Under the pieces are notes generated by a model that saw nothing but the letters and a program-made list of their open reading frames with translations, made no database searches and was not told the DNA's origin. A stretch of 64,000 bases of DNA from Durusdinium trenchii (Eukaryota; Sar; Dinophyceae; Suessiales; Symbiodiniaceae): positions 479,418 to 543,417 of the forward strand of contig CAXAMN010022696.1 of the NCBI GenBank assembly GCA_963970005.1, read 5' to 3'. This document shows, in pieces, positions 1 through 11,800 of the stretch (positions are counted from its first letter, which is position 1; each line of letters opens with the position of its first letter). The position numbers were made by a program, and so were the translations under genes.

Positions 1-526
1 GTTTTTAGTTTAGTTGCTTGGCCAGCCGGTTAATCAGCTGACAAACGGGAAAAACAGGTGGTCACTGAAACGGTTAACATGCAGATCGGCAATCGGTTCG
101 GCAGCGCGTTTGTCGTGAGTCAGTACGCCAGCAAGGTCATTAGTTTCGAGATTTCGAGTAGGTGAGTGAACATGCTTTGACTTGGGTGTAATTTCCTCCC
201 CGAAACTCAAGGCCGCCACAACCATTGCCAGAGGTAACCAGAGTTTCTGGTGTGAGGCTATTTCGGCTGGCATGAGGTTGTGGAAAACTCCTAGTCTTTT
301 TGGCCAATCAAAAGATGTGACGTAGAGACCTAGTAGTAGTCTATGTAAGGGGGTGGGGGATATTTTTCAGACGGTCAGAGACAGTGACTACATGTGAATG
401 CAGAGCCATTGGCATGAGGCGGCACGAGGCATACTACGAGGCATATGTTCTCACCTCCGTCGCCCGTTTGGCTGAATTGAGGCGCCCGGGTGGCGCGCCG
501 CTCCGCGGGCGCGGCGTGAGGTCGCC
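1..526. other. Upstream region of the carrier gene
   Basis: No coding exon, repeat array or RNA gene is recognised here. The stretch from about 440 to 526 is GC-rich and leads directly into the carrier start codon at 527. A 5' untranslated region with a spliced-leader acceptor AG would be expected here in a dinoflagellate, but I cannot point to one with confidence. Confidence 0.4.
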
Positions 527-3500
527 ATGGCGTCGGAGGCGGCGAGGGACTTCTTTGGTGGCACGCTGGGCGGCATGACCGGCACCTCGACACGGAGTTG
601 ACAACAACATGGACGGCTTTTTCTTCATACCATCACTTTCCTCCTCCTACTAGCAACCAAGGGCATCGCCACTAGGAGCAGGAAGCTACTACAGTAGTAG
701 CTCCTGGCCTTACTACTAGGAGCAAGGACGCTACTAGTAACAAGGTTCAAACCATAACTTTCCTTGGTCTCGGTGCTCCGTGTTTGCACAGTGCTGCGTC
801 CAAGCCTAAGGCATCCTTGCCGGACATCCGCTCGACACTGCCAAGACAAGACTCCAAGCCATGCCGCAGTTTGACAAAAGCAGCACCCAACGGGTTCTGG
901 TCGAGACCGTGCGTGCCTGGACTTTGACTCGCTGTTTTCCCTGTTTGGGTGGTAAGTTTAGAGCAAATTTGTGTGTATTAGTCCCATAGAAAGGTATAAC
1001 ATGCCAGAACTGTATGCTGGTTTCGCATGTGCAGGATTTGAGACAAAACAGACGTTGAATGCAAGTGCCTGGTGACGTAAGAACATACGAACACCGAGCG
1101 GTGAAGTCATTCATTAGAGTCACCTGCTCCAAGGTGGAGAGGGCATGCGGGCTCTGTACAAAGGAATTTCGTTCCCCTTCTGCAGCACGGTGCGAGAAGT
1201 CGAGTCAGCCACAAATGTGTTTCTTGAAGTTTGTGACATGGCAAGGTGTCAGTATTAGTTGTTGTTCATGTGTTTTTCGTTTTTTTTTACACAGATTAAT
1301 ATGGTTTCTAGAAGCTGCAGGACGCGTTTTTTTGCCCATGACTCCTGAGCTAGCCGACTGTTGTAGCTGAGCCAACCTGCCTTTGTCTACTGTATGTTTG
1401 TCCATTTTTGGGAGGCGCTCATCAATGCCGTGGTCTTCAGCGTTCAGGGCATCTCGGAGCGCACTTTGCGCGCTGTTTTCTCTGATGACCGCCCCCCAGC
1501 TTACAGGCGGCTGTGCCGAATCGGACTCGTCGTGCGGTTGGCATGTTACTAGTAGCTTCTTGATTCTTGCTACTAGTGGTAATGGCCTCCAACCTACTAG
1601 AGATGGCCTCCAACCTAATATTATAGCGATGGCCTCCAACCTAGTAGCTTCTTGCTACTAAGTTTATTGGTCCCTTTGTTTACCTTTTTCACCCTCTCCA
1701 TGGAATTGCTTGCCATTAGTAAATCAGCTCGGGGGAGCAGGGCCATGGAAGCATCCTTGAGACGTACGTCCTTCCTTTCTCGAGGAGGGGGGATTTTGCC
1801 AATCAGCAGCGGTGCTGCATGGTGCTGCTGAGGGTAATGATAGGTCCCTGATAGGTCATGATAGGTCCAAGTCTTGAGAGGTGTAAGGATTGCAAGTGCA
1901 TTGAGCTAAAGTGAGCCAGCACAAAACAGACCAAAATCCAGCAAAGGGTGGAAAAAGGCTGACATCCTGCGACAGGCTTCTTGGGTGGCTGCATTGCTGG
2001 CTTAGCTCAGAGCCCACTGGTTTGTGCAGTTGACCTGGTCAAGACGCAGAGACAGGCCTCTTTGGAGCACTTAGCAATCTGCAGTCGGGCATTCGCAGAG
2101 AACAAGGACCAGGAAAGACACTTGCAGGGGGCAATTCAGGGCTCAATGACCATTTGCTCTGAGATTGTAGGCGAAAGCAATGAAAGAGCAGACCGAAATT
2201 AGCGACCCAAAAGTGCCAGGTTCAGATGGGCTGGGCCGGCGAAAGGCCGCTGCAGATCTTTAGGACCGAGCTCACCAGACGTAAGACGTGTCACAGAAGC
2301 TTCTTGTTACTACTAGTAAGGCACCTGTTACTACTAGCGTGGCACTTGTTTCTAGTAACTTCTTGTTACTGCTATAGCGATGGCAGCGATGGCCTTTGCT
2401 CTTAGTACTGTAAGTCTTAGTAGCTTCTTGCTGTCGATTGCTGTGGACACTGTCCCCTCAACAGAACGGAGTGTGAACATTTGTCCCCTTCTGAGCGGTA
2501 GACTTCGGCAGGAACCGCATCCGACACCTTGGTTTCCGCCAGGGTGCCTTGCAGGGCTTGGGGCCCACGGCAGTGAAGGAATGCCCTTCGTACGGTGCCT
2601 CTTGGCCGAGTCAAACCTGGCCAAGACATTCAGAACGAGAGATTGGACACAGGCACAAGAAAGGTGCTCAAAAAAAGGAGGAAGGAAAAAGAGACAAGAA
2701 AACAAAGGCATACAAAGGATATACTGTAACTGTAACTAATATTTTTTTTGTATCGTGTCATTGTTGGTAAATTACTTGTCAGGGGAACCTTCACAATACT
2801 CTCCGCCACAAATGGGTCATTGTGGCGAAGCAGGACGGTTTTACCTCATGAGGCCAGAGAAAGACAAGTCTTGGACAGTGAGGCAAACTTGCATGTAGAA
2901 AAGCATTTGGAAGATGCCTTAGAACAAGTAGTAACAAGTGCATCGCTAGTAGTAACAAGTGCATCGCTAGTAGCAACAAGTGCCTTACTAGTAGTAACAA
3001 GAAGCTACTAGGAACAAGTGCATCGCTGAGGTATATTTCCTGGTGTACGAGGAATCCAAGAGCTTACTGGACCCCAAGCTGCCTGTGGTGGTTTCAACCT
3101 TATGTGCTGGCGGCCTAGCTGGCTGCTTCGCGCTGGGACTCTTGGAAAGATTTCTGTCGACTGGGTCGTCGAAAGGAGAGGCACCATAGTGGCCTCCAAC
3201 ATCCTCCAACCTAATAGCACACTATTTTAGACCTTTCTTCCTTTTCTTTCTTCTTTGTTTCTGACAGCGATGGCCTCCAACCTAATAGCGAGGATCATGT
3301 GATTGTATCCCCGACAAGACCTTGCGACCGGATTCTAGTAGAAAGTCTTGCCATTCGGTGACAGCTGTGTCGGCCAATTCGAACGTCGTCCAGGCATATA
3401 TAGATCTTGCCAGGGTATGCACGTGCTGCTTCTGTCACGAGCAGGTTGTTGAATGATTTGTATGAATTTTTGAAGCGTACAATGCCCGTTCTCTCCAGGC

Positions 3501-4215
3501 ATGATCCACCCAGTGGATGTGGTGAAGGCCCGCATCCAAGCGCTGCCTACGTCCGCCACTTCGCAGGCGAGATGCAACATTGTGCAATCAAGATTTGAAG
3601 TGAGTGGATTGAAAGTCAATATAGGTTTACTAGGAGCAAGGACGCTACCAGGGCTCCTCGCCTTGCTACTAGGAACAAGGACGCTACTAGGCGCTCTTAA
3701 CTTGCTACTAGGTGGAAAACTGATTTTCCCAGCGCTTCAGCGGACCACAGCCTGATTTCCAAGGAACGCGAGCCCTGGCACGCCATCTCTACAGGCTTCT
3801 CTCGAGAGGGGACCACTTTCTTCCTACGTGGCTTTGGAGCCGCCATGGCACGGGCCTTTGCCCCTCGGCTACCCTTCGACGGAGGGGGTGTCGAACATTT
3901 GCAATGATTTGGAGCAAGAACTTGGCGGAAGAACCTCCAGGATATGTCATTTTGTTCAATGAAGGCTGCTACTTATTGTTCAATGATGTTGTCTTGCCTC
4001 ACCAAATTTACTGATAAATATACTATATAAATAACTACATTGTATATCATTTCTGTTTTACAGCTGCAAAACGGTTGTAAGATGTCAAACTATGTTCCAA
4101 GTGGTCAAGCAGGTATATAGTACTCAAAACAGTCATCTTTGGTCATCTTCAGGTGGTCAATGCCGCGACTTTTGGAGGGTACGAAGCCGCTGTCGCTGCC
4201 TGGGACGCTTTATGA
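527..4215 (+). CDS. Mitochondrial carrier family protein, 10 exons, 311 aa
   Basis: Reconstructed exons: 527-581, 811-912, 1134-1189, 1415-1514, 1976-2170, 2502-2596, 3031-3136, 3499-3566, 3764-3859 and 4153-4215 (stop TGA). They total 936 nt with every phase compatible, giving 311 aa, the usual size of a mitochondrial solute carrier (SLC25). Three tandem repeats show the family signature: GHPLDTAKTRLQ (residues 23-34), CAVDLVKTQRQ (121-131, where Ala replaces the usual Pro) and IHPVDVVKARIQ (239-250). The Gly-rich helices fit, including DFFGGTLGGMTG near the N-terminus and LCAGGLAGCFA before repeat 3. It should have six membrane helices in the mitochondrial inner membrane and exchange a metabolite. 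The spacing resembles carnitine/basic amino acid carriers, but the substrate is unassigned. Donors read GC (six), GT (two) and GA (one); all acceptors are AG. Six introns contain modular repeats. The start ATG is the first in frame with the conserved DFF segment. Confidence 0.9.
629..763. repeat. Modular repeat array with flanking direct repeats (carrier intron 1)
   Basis: Array at about 643-745 of CTACTAG-bounded words (AGGAGCAAGGACG, CTCCTGGCCTTACTA and others). It is flanked by the 14-bp direct repeat ACCATCACTTTCCT (629-642) and ACCATAACTTTCCT (750-763), one mismatch, like a target-site duplication. Confidence 0.75.
1549..1665. repeat. Modular repeat array (carrier intron 4)
   Basis: Opens and closes with TAGTAGCTTCTTG-type words around three GATGGCCTCCAACCTA units, so both word classes co-occur in one array. 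It lies wholly inside intron 4 (1515-1975). Confidence 0.75.
2296..2445. repeat. Modular repeat array (carrier intron 5)
   Basis: GCTTCTTGTTACTACTAG, AAGGCACCTGTTACTACTAG and related words, ending in degenerate GCGATGGC units. Inside intron 5 (2171-2501). Confidence 0.75.
2925..3025. repeat. Modular repeat array abutting an acceptor (carrier intron 6)
   Basis: Three CTAGTAGTAACAAGTGC-type words followed by GAAGCTACTAGG. The last word, AACAAGTGCATCGCTGAG, runs into the AG acceptor at 3030, so repeat sequence supplies the 3' end of this intron. Confidence 0.75.
3187..3290 (+). repeat. GATGGCCTCCAACC repeats with pyrimidine tract (carrier intron 7)
   Basis: Copies of TGGCCTCCAACMT around a long T/C tract ending TTTGTTTCTGACAG then CGATGGCCTCC. 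The same composite (pyrimidine tract, CTRACAG, GATGGCC unit) recurs near 26.22 and 44.01 kb. Confidence 0.65.
3628..3712. repeat. Modular repeat array (carrier intron 8)
   Basis: ACTAGGAGCAAGGACGCTAC and ACTAGGAACAAGGACGCTAC words with degenerate CTCC(T/G)CGCCTT joins, inside intron 8 (3567-3763). Confidence 0.75.
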
Positions 4216-4635
4216 CCAAAAAGATGGCCGAGCCACGCGATGACATCCTGAGCGGTTGATGTTCGTTGGGGTGCTTGTTCAATTCTCACTAATGAGGTCA
4301 AGGAAATCGCATATTAAGCAACAATATATATTCTATATTATATATTATGTATATATCTATATATATATATGTGTGTGTGTGTGTAATTATTGTAAGCATG
4401 CCACACGCAAAATGTAATATATACGGTTAACATGGGTCAACATGCATCAACTGATCCAATCGCAGAGACATTGCCTTCACACATATAGACATTGCGGTGA
4501 TTGCTTCAGTTACTCAGATGAGAGTGATCATGTAATGGCAAAGATTGCGCACAATGCCTAAACTTAAACATATTAAAGCCTTTTAGATTGCCTCGTGAAG
4601 GGGGAGAACTGAGAACTGACGACGGCGCAGGCAGC
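4216..4635. other. AT-rich spacer with TA/TG microsatellite
   Basis: Spacer after the carrier stop codon. It holds a (TA)n stretch running into (GT)n at about 4322-4384 and otherwise AT-rich sequence. The 3' UTR of the carrier gene must end here, but no poly(A) signal is convincing. Confidence 0.6.
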
Positions 4636-5950
4636 ATGGCGTGCCGCGGTGGCTGCACCGCTGAGTGCCGGAGCTATGTGGCGCTGTCGGAGCTGCGGAG
4701 ACTTGGAGTTGAAGAAAGTAAAAGAGACTTGTTCCTAGTAGCTTCTTGTTCCTAGTAGCGATGCACTTGTTCCTAGTAGCTTCTTGTTCCTAGTAGCGAT
4801 GCANNNNNNNNNNTTACTAGAAGCGATGCACTTGTTCCTAGTAGCTTCTTGTTCCTAGTATACGAACTGCAGAAGCCACATGAAAGAACACATGAAAGTA
4901 CGTACATGAAGCTACTAAAGGGACCAAATGAAATTTGCAGTTCAAGACCTAAAAACACTTCTTGTCCGGAGGATGATGTATGGGGGTGGATGAGGTAGAT
5001 GTCACCACAGGCCATCCTTGCTCAAGGGATCCGCTCCAAGGAAGGAATTCGGCCAACTTTGGCGCAGCTGTTGGGGGCACAAGCAACCGGCAGAGGCCGC
5101 GCAAAAGGTTTGACGCTTTTCGTCCACTGATGGTCACATGATGATGTCACACGATTTCACCTGCACGAGACAATGACAAACGCACCAATCAAAACTAATC
5201 CCCCTGTCATTGTCAAACCTGCTTCTTTTCTTCTTCTTTGTTTGCTTTCTAGCTGGGAGTGTGCTATATGTCCTTTACTCCTCCTTTACTATACCTTTTT
5301 TTTCAGTTTTCTCTTGATCAATTTTATATATGTTTTGTTTAAATAGATGGATGTGCAGGCCTTCAATGCATGGCTCTTCGAGGCTTTGAGCCTAGAAGAG
5401 CCCCAAGGCCCACTACCGACGTCAACGGAGGTGACTTGCCTTGGGCGTTTGGGGAATTGGTCAGACTGGTTGAGCTGAACAGCCCGGTATGAGCGGTTAT
5501 TACTCAGCCCGGTATGAGCATCAAACCACTAGGCTAAGGGTCTGAGTTTGACAGCGTGACGGCGCGGGTTTGCTATCGGCGTCGAATTTTCTTAAGGCTT
5601 GGAGTTCAAAAACAGAGTTAAATCGCGAGGCCTGGGCCAGGCCTCGAGTCTTGACGATTCATGATGAAATCCTAGCATGAGGGAAGTAGTAGGCCTAATT
5701 AGGGACCTAAGCACATCTAGGGGCACCCAAGGTTGAAGGAGAGAAACACGCGGAGTCAGGCACGGGTTCTGTCACTGTCGTTCTCCTAATTTCTCGGCGC
5801 ACTTTGCGAAGATCCCAATAGAAACATATAGGTGGGACTTGAAAGCTATCACCTCCTGCATCAACCCGTGGCAAATTGGTGCTTTTCGTCATCCCAGCAA
5901 ACAGTGCTGCGTGGCATTTGTGGCATCCTCTCCAGGCTGACTCTGAAGCT
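4636..5950 (+). CDS. Unidentified multi-exon gene, 5' part
   Basis: Not recognised. Exons that join in frame are 4636-4713 (ATG; MACRGGCTAECRSYVALSEL...), 5011-5107 (AILAQGIRSKEGIRPTLAQL...), 5359-5486 (GLQCMALRGFEPRR... to ELVRLVELNSP) and 5898 to about 5950 (QTVLRGICGILSRLTLKL). Proposed donors are GA at 4714, GT at 5108 and GTATGA at 5487; acceptors are AG. The N-terminus is Cys-rich and the rest is amphipathic. Candidate later exons lie near 6547-6655 (ISAQLVDDMALKLEGCSERA...) and in a Pro/Glu-rich stretch ending in a stop near 7467 (SALEPAPEPSPEPPHGPAP). The 3' half is uncertain. Confidence 0.5.
4725..4862. repeat. Modular repeat array with assembly gap
   Basis: Alternating CCTAGTAGCTTCTTGTT and CCTAGTAGCGATGCACTTGTT words between exons 1 and 2 of the unidentified gene. 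A 10-N gap (4804-4813) interrupts it, so true copy number is unknown. Confidence 0.8.
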
Positions 5951-6052
5951 GTGCTGACTTGGGTGACTTTGCAGATTCCCTTCCAGTGGCCTTACACTGA
6001 GGAGCCGCAGAGGTTAGGGTTGGAACCACACTGGACATCAATGAGTACAAGG

Positions 6053-6145
6053 GGCTTGAATAGCTCCTTTGAAAGGCTACTTAGTAGCTTCTTGCTCCTA
6101 GTAATAAGGCCAGCCCCTAGTAGCGTCCTTTCAGGCTTGAAATAG
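6053..6145. repeat. Modular repeat array with short flanking direct repeat
   Basis: TAGTAGCTTCTTGCTCC, TAGTAATAAGGCCAGCCCC and TAGTAGCGTCC words. Flanked by GGCTTGAATAG (6053-6063) and GGCTTGAAATAG (6134-6145), a direct repeat with one indel that could be an old target duplication. Confidence 0.6.
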
Positions 6146-6214
6146 GCAAGTCTAGGAAGACGAAGAGCGAAGAGCACAAGCTGTTGACCAGGACCGAGAC
6201 GGTGTCAAGCCTGA

Positions 6215-6275
6215 AATTACTAGCGATGGCCTCCAACCTACTAGCTTCTTGCTCCTAGTAGCTTAGTAGCGATGC
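6215..6275. repeat. Modular repeat array
   Basis: One GATGGCCTCCAACCTA unit followed by CTAGCTTCTTGCTCCTAGTAG and GCGATGCCCTTTGTT words, showing that the two word classes share the same TAGTAG joint. Confidence 0.7.
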
Positions 6276-6696
6276 CCTTTGTTACATTAGATTTCACGCC
6301 GTGCCTGGTCATGAAGCAAATCCTGAACTCTGACACTTGCTACTCGAGGACGTCACTGAAGCCGAAGTGAACTTCAAGTCCTTCCTCGAGGTGAGAAGTG
6401 GATGCCATTTCCGCAAGAATCTGTCCCCCAAAAGAGGGATGTTTGCATCAAGATGAGCATGAATGTATATAAATGTGCTTATGAAAGCTTTGCTCAAAGT
6501 TTTGCTCAAAGCTTTTGCTGCGCTAGGCCTTGAAATGTCCCGCAGCTCACTGGCCTGGCATCAGCGCGCAACTGGTGGACGACATGGCTCTGAAGCTCGA
6601 AGGCTGCTCAGAAAGAGCGCTACAAAATGCGTCACAGGAGGCGATCACGAGGCATTGGTTTTGGACAATTTATGTAATATATGTTGATATGCCGTA

Positions 6697-6724
6697 AGTG
6701 TTTATATATATATATATATATAAT
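6697..6724. repeat. TA microsatellite
   Basis: (TA)n simple repeat after a probable exon. Confidence 0.8.
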
Positions 6725-7048
6725 GATAGTCTATGCGTGTGTGCGAGATTTTTATTTGTTACGAAAGCCAGCAGGAACCCGGAGCTTGCCTGGGGAGAGC
6801 GCTCCAAAGCGAGGGTCAGAACAGCAGTGAAAATAGGGTCTGGTGATGCGAGTGATGCAATGGACGGCGAGTAGTGCATCATTAGCATCACGAGGGCTGT
6901 GGAGGCTATTTGGACAATGGGCATTGAGCACTGGAGTGGAGACACAGGCACCCATGTACAGAGCAACCATCCTAGTCTCTACTATACGTGTACCGTCGAG
7001 CGGATGCTTCTCGCGGCGTCCACGTGCACCGAGCGTTGTGCCGCGCAG

Positions 7049-7142
7049 CTAGATAGATACAGAATAGATAGATAGATCGATAGATCATAGATAGATAGAT
7101 AGATAGACTAATACATAGATAGATACATAGATAGATAGATAC
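7049..7142. repeat. GATA microsatellite
   Basis: Imperfect (GATA)n with interspersed ATAC, AATA and ATCA variants; the longest tetranucleotide tract in the window. Confidence 0.85.
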
Positions 7143-7845
7143 TGGTTGTATGATGTTGTATGTATTGGCGCAAGTATGGTTGTTGGTTGGCAGCGGCAAG
7201 TCACTATCAGAACAGGGGCCCATGTAGATAGCAACTTGGTCTGGGAAGAGGGTGTAGCTGCGACGTATGATTAATTTTTGGGCGGATCAGTGGCATAAGC
7301 CCAAAGAAAGTCCCCAACAGCAAGAAGCGCCACTGAGACAGTCTCTTCGCTGTCCAAGCCCTCCTCTGGAGCCTTGTCTGCTTTGGAACCTGCTCCGGAA
7401 CCTTCTCCAGAACCTCCTCATGGACCTGCCCCGCGACCTTCTCCCGAACCTTTTGCTATGTAGCAAATGACCCTCTCGTCTGGCGGCTGCTGGCTTTCGT
7501 TCCCCCCCTTCTCAGGTATATAATATTTGATATTTATGACTTTATGACTTTTTGTAATTGCAGTTGATTGTTTGCATTTTTTTTGCACATTCCTCGCTAG
7601 AGTCAACTGACTCATTTTTCCACTCGAGGCCAGACTGCGGTGGAATCAGAAGACCAGGCAGGATGGAAAAGGACAAGCAAAGGGTGAAAAGGACATTCTA
7701 GGCACCACGTGAAACTAGATTATTCTATGCTTGCCTTGTTGAATGGAGATCACATGACGTCACCACCTTGCTGCAACAAGAACTGTTATCATTGCCTTGC
7801 AAGATTGGAGTTCATCGGGAGGACTCCCCATATGATTGAGGCGAT

Positions 7846-8413
7846 TTGCTTTGCGATTGTTCACTCAAGACATCTGAGAACATTGAGTTCTGCCTGAGAT
7901 GGAAGACATGGAAGGCCCCATGGCCCGTCAGACTCCAGGCCACAGCTTTGCGCTCGGCTGCCTTGCGTGCCTTTCGTCCCTTGCTGCGATCCACGCTGGA
8001 AGAACAACTGAAGAACTTTCTTCGCCAACTGGAGCGAGGGAATGGGCTCTCTCACTCCATCAAGCGAATGGAGAAACTATGAGAAACACCTGCCAAGTGA
8101 TTGTGAACTTATTGGAACACTTGGAGAAACATCCTCGGATTGTTTACAGAATGTTCAGCATTTGTGTTTTGCATCGAACTTGAGCATGCTTTCAATCAAA
8201 GCTTTGCCATCAGGTTGGTTGATCAGGGGGTGTACCCATGGGTTTTCACTGCTGCCTGGGCCAAGTGACTGCAGACTGCAGGACGTGGCACTTCAGACCA
8301 TCCATCAGAAGCTCGCGGCGGAGATTGGAGAGGTGACAGATGTGTCCGTGGATGTGGCAGCTCGGTATGAAGATCAGCTTGGGCTTTGGAGCGAGTGGGA
8401 GGCCTCAAATTGA
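7846..8413 (+). CDS. Putative exons of unknown function
   Basis: Two coding-like stretches in different frames with no family match: about 7880-8082 (RSAALRAFRPLLRSTLEEQL...) and about 8277-8413 (LQDVALQTIHQKLAAEIGEV... ending at a stop at 8411). They may be 5' exons of the methyltransferase gene downstream or the 3' end of the preceding gene. Another Ala-rich stretch at about 8592-8651 (NAAATQSAKQCAKAV) may belong to the same transcript. Confidence 0.3.
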
Positions 8414-8685
8414 GATGGCCTCCAACCTATAATGGTTTATTTTTCCGTATTTTGGAGGATTTTAGCATCATTCTTCAGCATCCTGTGGAATCCAGCGCGG
8501 GGGATAGATCACAACAGGCCGCAGTTCAGTTGATCCTTTTGTGCTCATTTGCTCTTTGTGCGAAGCCCTGTGATCTGGATCGGACTCGAGCGCTGCATTA
8601 ACAAACGCTGCGGCAACACAGTCCGCAAAGCAGTGTGCAAAGGCCGTCAGCTAGGCTTCCGACTTCGACGATTCGACTAGCGGTA

Positions 8686-8787
8686 AAGGACGCTACTAGG
8701 AGCAAAAGGCATCGCTACTAGGAGCAAGGACGCTACTAGCGGCTCCTGGCCTTACCACTAGGAGCAAGAAGCTAGTTACTAGGAGTT
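8686..8787. repeat. Modular repeat array
   Basis: CTACTAGGAGC(AAAGGCATCG/AAGGACG/AAGAAG) words, just upstream of the first well-supported methyltransferase exon at 8803. Confidence 0.8.
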
Positions 8788-8802
8788 TTTTCGCGCGAAA
8801 AG

Positions 8803-11800
8803 AAGTTGCCTCGAGACTCTGCACAGGAAGAGACTGCGAAGATGGTGCGGTTGGAGCTGCGTGGCTCTTTGCCCGAGTCGATGGAGGGCAAGTTGCCCCG
8901 AAGGCCTGGGGCCACATTCACATTTGAACCCTGGTGTCACCCCTGGTGTCATTTGTTCAACACCTGCTATGAAATTTGAGTGCGCCATCCTGAGATATTG
9001 TGCCCTTCAATCCTGATATTTCATGGTCCTTCTCTAGCGGAAGTGCTCATAAGATGTCGGGCGTATCGGACCGGCTCTCGTAGGCATGAGATCCATGCAG
9101 AGCATTGGCAGAAGCTGAAGCGCCTGTACAAGGACAAAGTCAAGATGGAGCTTATAGATAGCATGCGACTAGGAACAAAGGGCATCGCTACTAGGAGCAA
9201 GGACGCTACTAGGGGCTCCTGGCCTTACTACTAGGAACAAGAATGCTACTAGGAGCAAAGGGCATCGGTGCTATAGCGACTATAGCGACGATCGATAAGG
9301 ATCATGGGGAGGGCACAGTCTGCTTTGATGCTGAGAATTCCTGCAGAGTTGATGCTCTTGCCGGCTGTTGCCTGATGCAAGCAGCGTTTTCTTTGCAAAC
9401 CGTCGACGATCGTATTTTCATGATAGATTTTGAGCATACTACAGTCATATTGAGTCACTGATTTCTTCAGATAATTTTTGTCATCATTACAGTATTCAAT
9501 CTCATTGATCACGATACGTCACGTTGATCAACGTTGATCGTCTCAAAAGACCTGTGATTCATCAAGGTTTTGGACACGTTTGGACGGGCTGCAGGAGGAT
9601 TTGAAAGACTTTCCCGAGAAGTGCTGGATGCTCTTGATGCGCTATCGGGCTCTCTTCGGTCCCCATGATGAGGCCTTCTTTTGCACCGAATTCCCGGGCC
9701 GTTTGAGGTGTCTTTTTACAATCACAAAAAATCAAAACTCCATAATTAGATCATTAGATCCTTTTTTCCAAACGCCCAACTGCTGCAGACGTCAGAAGCT
9801 TTGACAAGGTGGATGGTAGTATTTCTATGTATTTCTAAAGCATTCGGAATGCTCATGATGCTGATGTGTCGGGCAGTAGGTTGCCAACCTACAAACGTCA
9901 GAAGGTCGATCATTTGCCAGAAGCTTGTGGGGTGCTCCCACCAGTCTGGTGCATGTGGACCTTTGTTCCTAGTAGCGTCGATATTACTACTAGTAAGGCC
10001 AGGAGCTACTAGTAGCTTCTTGCTGCTACAGGGAGCTGGTTGGCATATGGCCCTCACGCCAAGTGTCTTCGAAGCCCTGCAGCAGGCGTTGCGGTGAGCA
10101 TGAGCACATGGGCGACATGGGAGCAGTTGTGATTGCTCATCTATGGAGTTGAAACCTACATCATGCAAACCCGGAAGGTTCACAAAGTAGGAATGGATGT
10201 AACCCCCATGACTTCTACAAGTGGTAACATTGTGCCAAGCAACTTGCAGCTACAAATAAGAATGCTTCTACCTTGTGGACTTTTTCTCCAGATAGCCGGA
10301 GCTATTGGGCTTCTTACTTCAAGCAGAAGAAGTGGTGCCTGTGTGCGCTTCAGGGTGGAGCAGCAGGGTGCTACTGCGAGATGCCTAATGGCCATGTGTA
10401 CTTTGAGCTTGGGTGCTGGTGCTGCTGCAGGGTGCCGCCACCGCACATATATATATATATTATATATGTATATACTGTAGATGTCTATGGCAGTGTGTTT
10501 TTTTGAAGCCTGGGTGTTGCTGCTGCTGCAGGGCGCTGCCCGCTAGTATTTTTGTGAGAATATAGTCCTTAAAAGAATGCTGGTTGGAACAAGAAGGCTC
10601 AGCTGACGACTCGAGGAGCTCAAGGTCACGCATGAGCTCTTTGCGTCGCCCTTGAACTGCACGTTGCCCAGCTACTGCTCGCTCTTCAAGGAGATTCGCC
10701 GAGGATTGACATATGCATGACCGCACCAGTGCCCTCCAACCCAGTAGCGATGGCCTCCATCCTACCCAAGGAATCTCATGCAGGCGCGCTAGTTATCGCC
10801 CCATTTTGTGGTGAACTCCCTTATTTATTTACAGCACGGGCACACGACCATAAAAGATCTCTGAAAGGCCCTCTCAAAAGAGCATCTCTACTTTTTCTCT
10901 TCCGTACGGGCATTCATGCTGCATGTCCCATCAAACTGATGGGGTCAGCAGGCATTCGTGGTCACCATCATGCTACGATCATAATCGCCATCACATGTGA
11001 AAGGGATTTATGATACCCTTTTCAACGTCCGTTCGTTGCATTGTGCATTGCTCACATTCATGCACGTCACTTCTCACAGCAAATTGCTCCCACACCTCTT
11101 GACATGTGGAAAACACAGATGCAACATCACGAGCCGCACAAGATGGTTGTCAGTTTTGTATAGTTTTGTGTATCATCCCTGGCTGGCCCTGCAAGATTCT
11201 TTATGTGTTTTCTTTCTTTTAGTATTGGTCGAATAAGCCGGACATGCATGGTATATCCCGATAACCTTGTCAAAAGATCATGGTCTCAGTCCAATCCAAT
11301 CTGATGATTCTGATGCAAAGTGACACATCACGAGCTTCTGCTGACCTGATGTCAATAGTCTAGCTACATGGCGATAAGTTGGCTTTCAGAGCTCGATAGG
11401 CAAGTCTTAGCTACAACAATTTTACTTTGCTCCGTACATGAGGCTTCTGCTTCGAACCTGAATGAGCATGTGATAGTCAAGCTATCAAAGAAGCAGGACA
11501 CGGACGCTGCCTTCGGCTCTTCAGGCAGCTTCTTCCATTTCGGCACCTTGGATCAATATGTTGCTTAGGGATCAAGACGTTTAGCGGGTGTGTTCGGTGG
11601 AACGGCACAAAGTGATGTAATTAGCCTGATCAATGTGATATATGTACAATGTAACAATATATGTATATTAATATATATATATATAGCTTTCCATGAAAAA
11701 TATACTACTGTGTCTCCTTCCGGCGCCATTTGATTTGCAGTGTTCCAAAAGCGCACGAGCATTGGTTGGAAGTTTGAAGTGGGGGTGATTATGTATAATA

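Noticed and set aside
7267-7470. Leu/Asn repeat protein (frame with NLLRNLL-type repeats)
   Set aside because: The neighbouring frame gives a Pro/Glu-rich tail with a natural stop; the Leu-rich reading is probably the shadow of that repeat.
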